Positions 6,481 to 7,917 of a DNA stretch of 7,917 bases are shown piece by piece; position 1 is the stretch's first letter; every line of letters begins with the position of its first letter. Origin of the DNA: Phycisphaerae bacterium. GTDB taxonomy: Bacteria; Planctomycetota; Phycisphaerae; Phycisphaerales; SM1A02. The DNA is taken from positions 1-7,917 of the forward strand of contig PBEX01000009.1 of NCBI GenBank assembly GCA_002718515.1, given 5' to 3'. The notes under the pieces are model-generated. The model made no database searches. It saw only the letters and a list, made by a program, of their open reading frames with translations, and had not been told where the DNA came from. The translations under genes were made by a program, and so were the position numbers.

Positions 6481-7200
6481 ATGCTACCACCAATCGCCAT
6501 GGCGCTCATGCATCGAATGTCATCCCTTCGTCCGACCCAAAAAGCGGTGGTTGCCCTGTGTCTATTGTTGCCAGCGCCCGTTATTGGGATCCTTGCATCA
6601 CTGACCCTTGGGCAAGTTGGGCAATTCATCTGGACGCTGATGAAAGCATGGCTCATCGCTATGCCAGTACTTTGGTTACTTCTTATTGACAGAGAGAAAC
6701 TCAGTTGGTCACCCTCATCCTTAAAAGGCATTGTGGTCGGTGCACTTTGGTCTATTCCGGTTGGTTGCTCGATCTGGCTTCTCTATAGTTATTGCCTTGA
6801 ATCATATATTGACAAAGAGGGTATCCGGGAACAGATAGAGTTGTTTGGATTAACGACTCCTGTTATGTTCTGGTCGTTTGCGATCATGATTTCGTTTGGC
6901 AATGCGCTGATGGAAGAATATGTTTGGCGATGGTTTGTCTATTCCAAATGCAAAACTGTAGCAGGGTCAATGAAAGGCATTGTGCTTGCTGCGTTTTTCT
7001 TTACAGCCCATCATGTGATTGTGATCTGGAACTTTGGCGATGTTTTAATTGTTGCCATTGGCAGCGTTGCAATCTTCTTCGCTGGATGTCTGTGGTGTTA
7101 TCTCTATGAAACATACCAATCGATATGGCCGGGATACATCAGTCATGTTGTTGCGGATCTTGCGGTCTTTACAATTGCATGGGGAATGTTAACGAGTTAA
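6481..7200 (+). CDS. CPBP/Rce1-family intramembrane metalloprotease
   Basis: A 239-residue polytopic membrane protein with about seven hydrophobic segments (roughly residues 22-42, 47-68, 82-105, 128-142, 166-183, 187-207 and 220-236). The three conserved motifs of the CPBP (CAAX protease and bacteriocin-processing) family are present: EEYVWR at 145-150 (E-E-x3-R), FFFTAHH at 172-178 (F-x3-H), and HVVAD at 222-226. The last motif is usually H-x3-N; here it is H-x3-D, a variation to note. The glutamates and histidines form the metal-dependent active site in this family. Bacterial members cleave peptides or prenylated-like substrates in the membrane, or act in bacteriocin immunity; the substrate here cannot be told. 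No bacteriocin-like small gene lies next to it. It diverges from the winged-helix regulator, which may control it (inference). Its 3' end overlaps the convergent glycyl-tRNA synthetase gene by 12 bases. Confidence 0.88.
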   Translation: MLPPIAMALMHRMSSLRPTQKAVVALCLLLPAPVIGILASLTLGQVGQFIWTLMKAWLIAMPVLWLLLIDREKLSWSPSSLKGIVVGALWSIPVGCSIWLLYSYCLESYIDKEGIREQIELFGLTTPVMFWSFAIMISFGNALMEEYVWRWFVYSKCKTVAGSMKGIVLAAFFFTAHHVIVIWNFGDVLIVAIGSVAIFFAGCLWCYLYETYQSIWPGYISHVVADLAVFTIAWGMLTS

Positions 7201-7917
7201 CTTTTCGTCAAGATAAGACGCAGCCTGGTCAATGTTGATACGTTCTTGACTTGCAGTGTCGCGGTCACGAACGGTAATCGTGTTGTCTTCAAGCGTGTCG
7301 CCATCGATGACAAAACAATATGGCGTGCCTGCTTCATCCATACGCGCATAACGTTTGCCAATGGATTGTTTGACGTCGTACTGCACGACATGCTTTGTAC
7401 GCAAATCGTCATACAATTTATTGGCGATCTCAGGCATTCTATTTTTGTTGACAAGTGGGAAGACTGCTGCTTTGATTGGTGCAATGCGAGGATTGAATTT
7501 CATATAGACCTTCGATGGTCTGTCATCTGGCGTGTACGCTTCACTTAAGAGCGCAAGTGTTCCGCGGCTTAAGCCAGCAGATGGCTCGATCACATGAGGC
7601 ACGAATCTTTCGTTTTTCTCTTGGTCGAAGTAGTTGACCTTCTTGCCACTGAATTCGCCATGGCGACTCAAGTCATAGTTGCCGCGATGCGCTACGCCTT
7701 CTAGTTCGCCAAAGCCAGGAGCAGTAAATGGGAACTGATATTCAATGTCAAAAGTTCCGCAACCTTCTTTGGCATAGTGTGCAAGTTCGTCAGAATCATG
7801 TTGACGCATTTGTAAGTTGCCTGTTGTTAATCCAAGTGATTGCCACCACTGTTTACGAACGTCACACCAAAACTCGTACCACTTCGGTGCTTCATCTTCG
7901 TGACAGAACCATTCAAT
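7189..7917 (-). CDS. glyQS: Glycyl-tRNA synthetase, alpha2 (eukaryote/archaea-like) type, C-terminal part
   Basis: Class II synthetase that charges tRNA-Gly with glycine in the cytoplasm. The window holds the last 242 residues; the frame is open to the right edge, so the methionine at 7809 is internal and not the start. The fragment begins IEWFCHEDEAPKWYEFW, then NLQMRQHDSDELAHYAKE and DIEYQFPFTAPGFGELEGVA, the catalytic-domain region that recognises glycine and tRNA. Class II motif 3 is EPSAGLSRGTLALL, with its arginine at fragment residue 118. The anticodon-binding domain follows from about residue 144: PRIAPIKAAVFPLV, QSIGKRYARMDEAGTPYCFVID and NTITVRDRDTASQERI, complete to the TAA. This is the homodimeric form, not the two-gene glyQ/glyS form of proteobacteria. 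The FPFTAPGFGELEGVAHR wording differs from the Firmicute FPFGW-type sequence. The gene is convergent with the protease gene and overlaps its last 12 bases. Confidence 0.95.
   Translation of the reverse strand: MEWFCHEDEAPKWYEFWCDVRKQWWQSLGLTTGNLQMRQHDSDELAHYAKEGCGTFDIEYQFPFTAPGFGELEGVAHRGNYDLSRHGEFSGKKVNYFDQEKNERFVPHVIEPSAGLSRGTLALLSEAYTPDDRPSKVYMKFNPRIAPIKAAVFPLVNKNRMPEIANKLYDDLRTKHVVQYDVKQSIGKRYARMDEAGTPYCFVIDGDTLEDNTITVRDRDTASQERINIDQAASYLDEKLTR

Noticed and set aside
6333..6731. A 132-codon minus-strand reading frame across the regulator/protease gap.
   Set aside because: It runs antisense through the CPBP protease motifs and its translation shows no domain. The regulator's 5' part lies in a different minus-strand frame here.
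7189..7809. A short stand-alone protein starting at the methionine at 7809.
   Set aside because: The frame is open to the window edge, and the upstream 36 residues match the glycyl-tRNA synthetase catalytic domain, so 7809 is an internal methionine.

Overview
This window is a compact stretch of bacterial chromosome. Seven genes or gene remnants fill it end to end, and no gap exceeds about 80 bases. Base composition looks moderate and even. I see no tRNA, rRNA, CRISPR array, insertion sequence or phage gene. The gene types suggest a free-living Gram-negative-like bacterium. An alpha2-type glycyl-tRNA synthetase, a MetH with the cyanobacterial/actinobacterial style of C-terminal motifs, and an exported protein with a GGK-type LolA-like N-terminus would fit a planctomycete-like lineage. 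That placement is a low-confidence inference.

Layout: on the minus strand from 2181 down to the left edge lies a tightly coupled three-gene operon. It encodes an exported LolA-like protein, a NatA-type ABC ATPase, and the N-terminal part of its NatB-type permease, which runs off the window. Neighbouring reading frames overlap by 4 and 8 bases. Diverging from this operon across only 39 bases is a full-length cobalamin-dependent methionine synthase, metH (2221-5679, +). The gap carries a TATAAT box and a perfect 14-bp palindrome that overlaps the start codon of the exported-protein gene.

Convergent with metH, and overlapping its 3' end by 17 bases, is an ArsR-like winged-helix regulator (5663-6244, -). 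It is the most interesting item here. Its frame continues upstream to an ATG at 6403, and the upstream part encodes what looks like the missing first helix of the DNA-binding domain. A single in-frame TGA (6245-6247) separates the two parts. This is a nonsense mutation, a sequence error, or a recoding/reinitiation event.

Divergent from the regulator, across 77 bases with a short tandem direct repeat, is a CPBP/Rce1-family intramembrane protease (6481-7200, +). It overlaps by 12 bases the 3' end of the last gene, a glycyl-tRNA synthetase (minus strand) that runs off the right edge.

How the genes relate: the transporter operon is a functional unit, with an exported substrate-handling or partner protein plus exporter. 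metH and glyQS are housekeeping genes (methionine/folate metabolism and translation). The regulator and protease form a divergent pair, so the regulator may control the protease; nothing in the sequence proves it. I did not find a clearly novel multi-gene system. The leads worth checking are the interrupted regulator, the palindromic divergent promoter, and the coupling of the LolA-like protein to a NatAB exporter.
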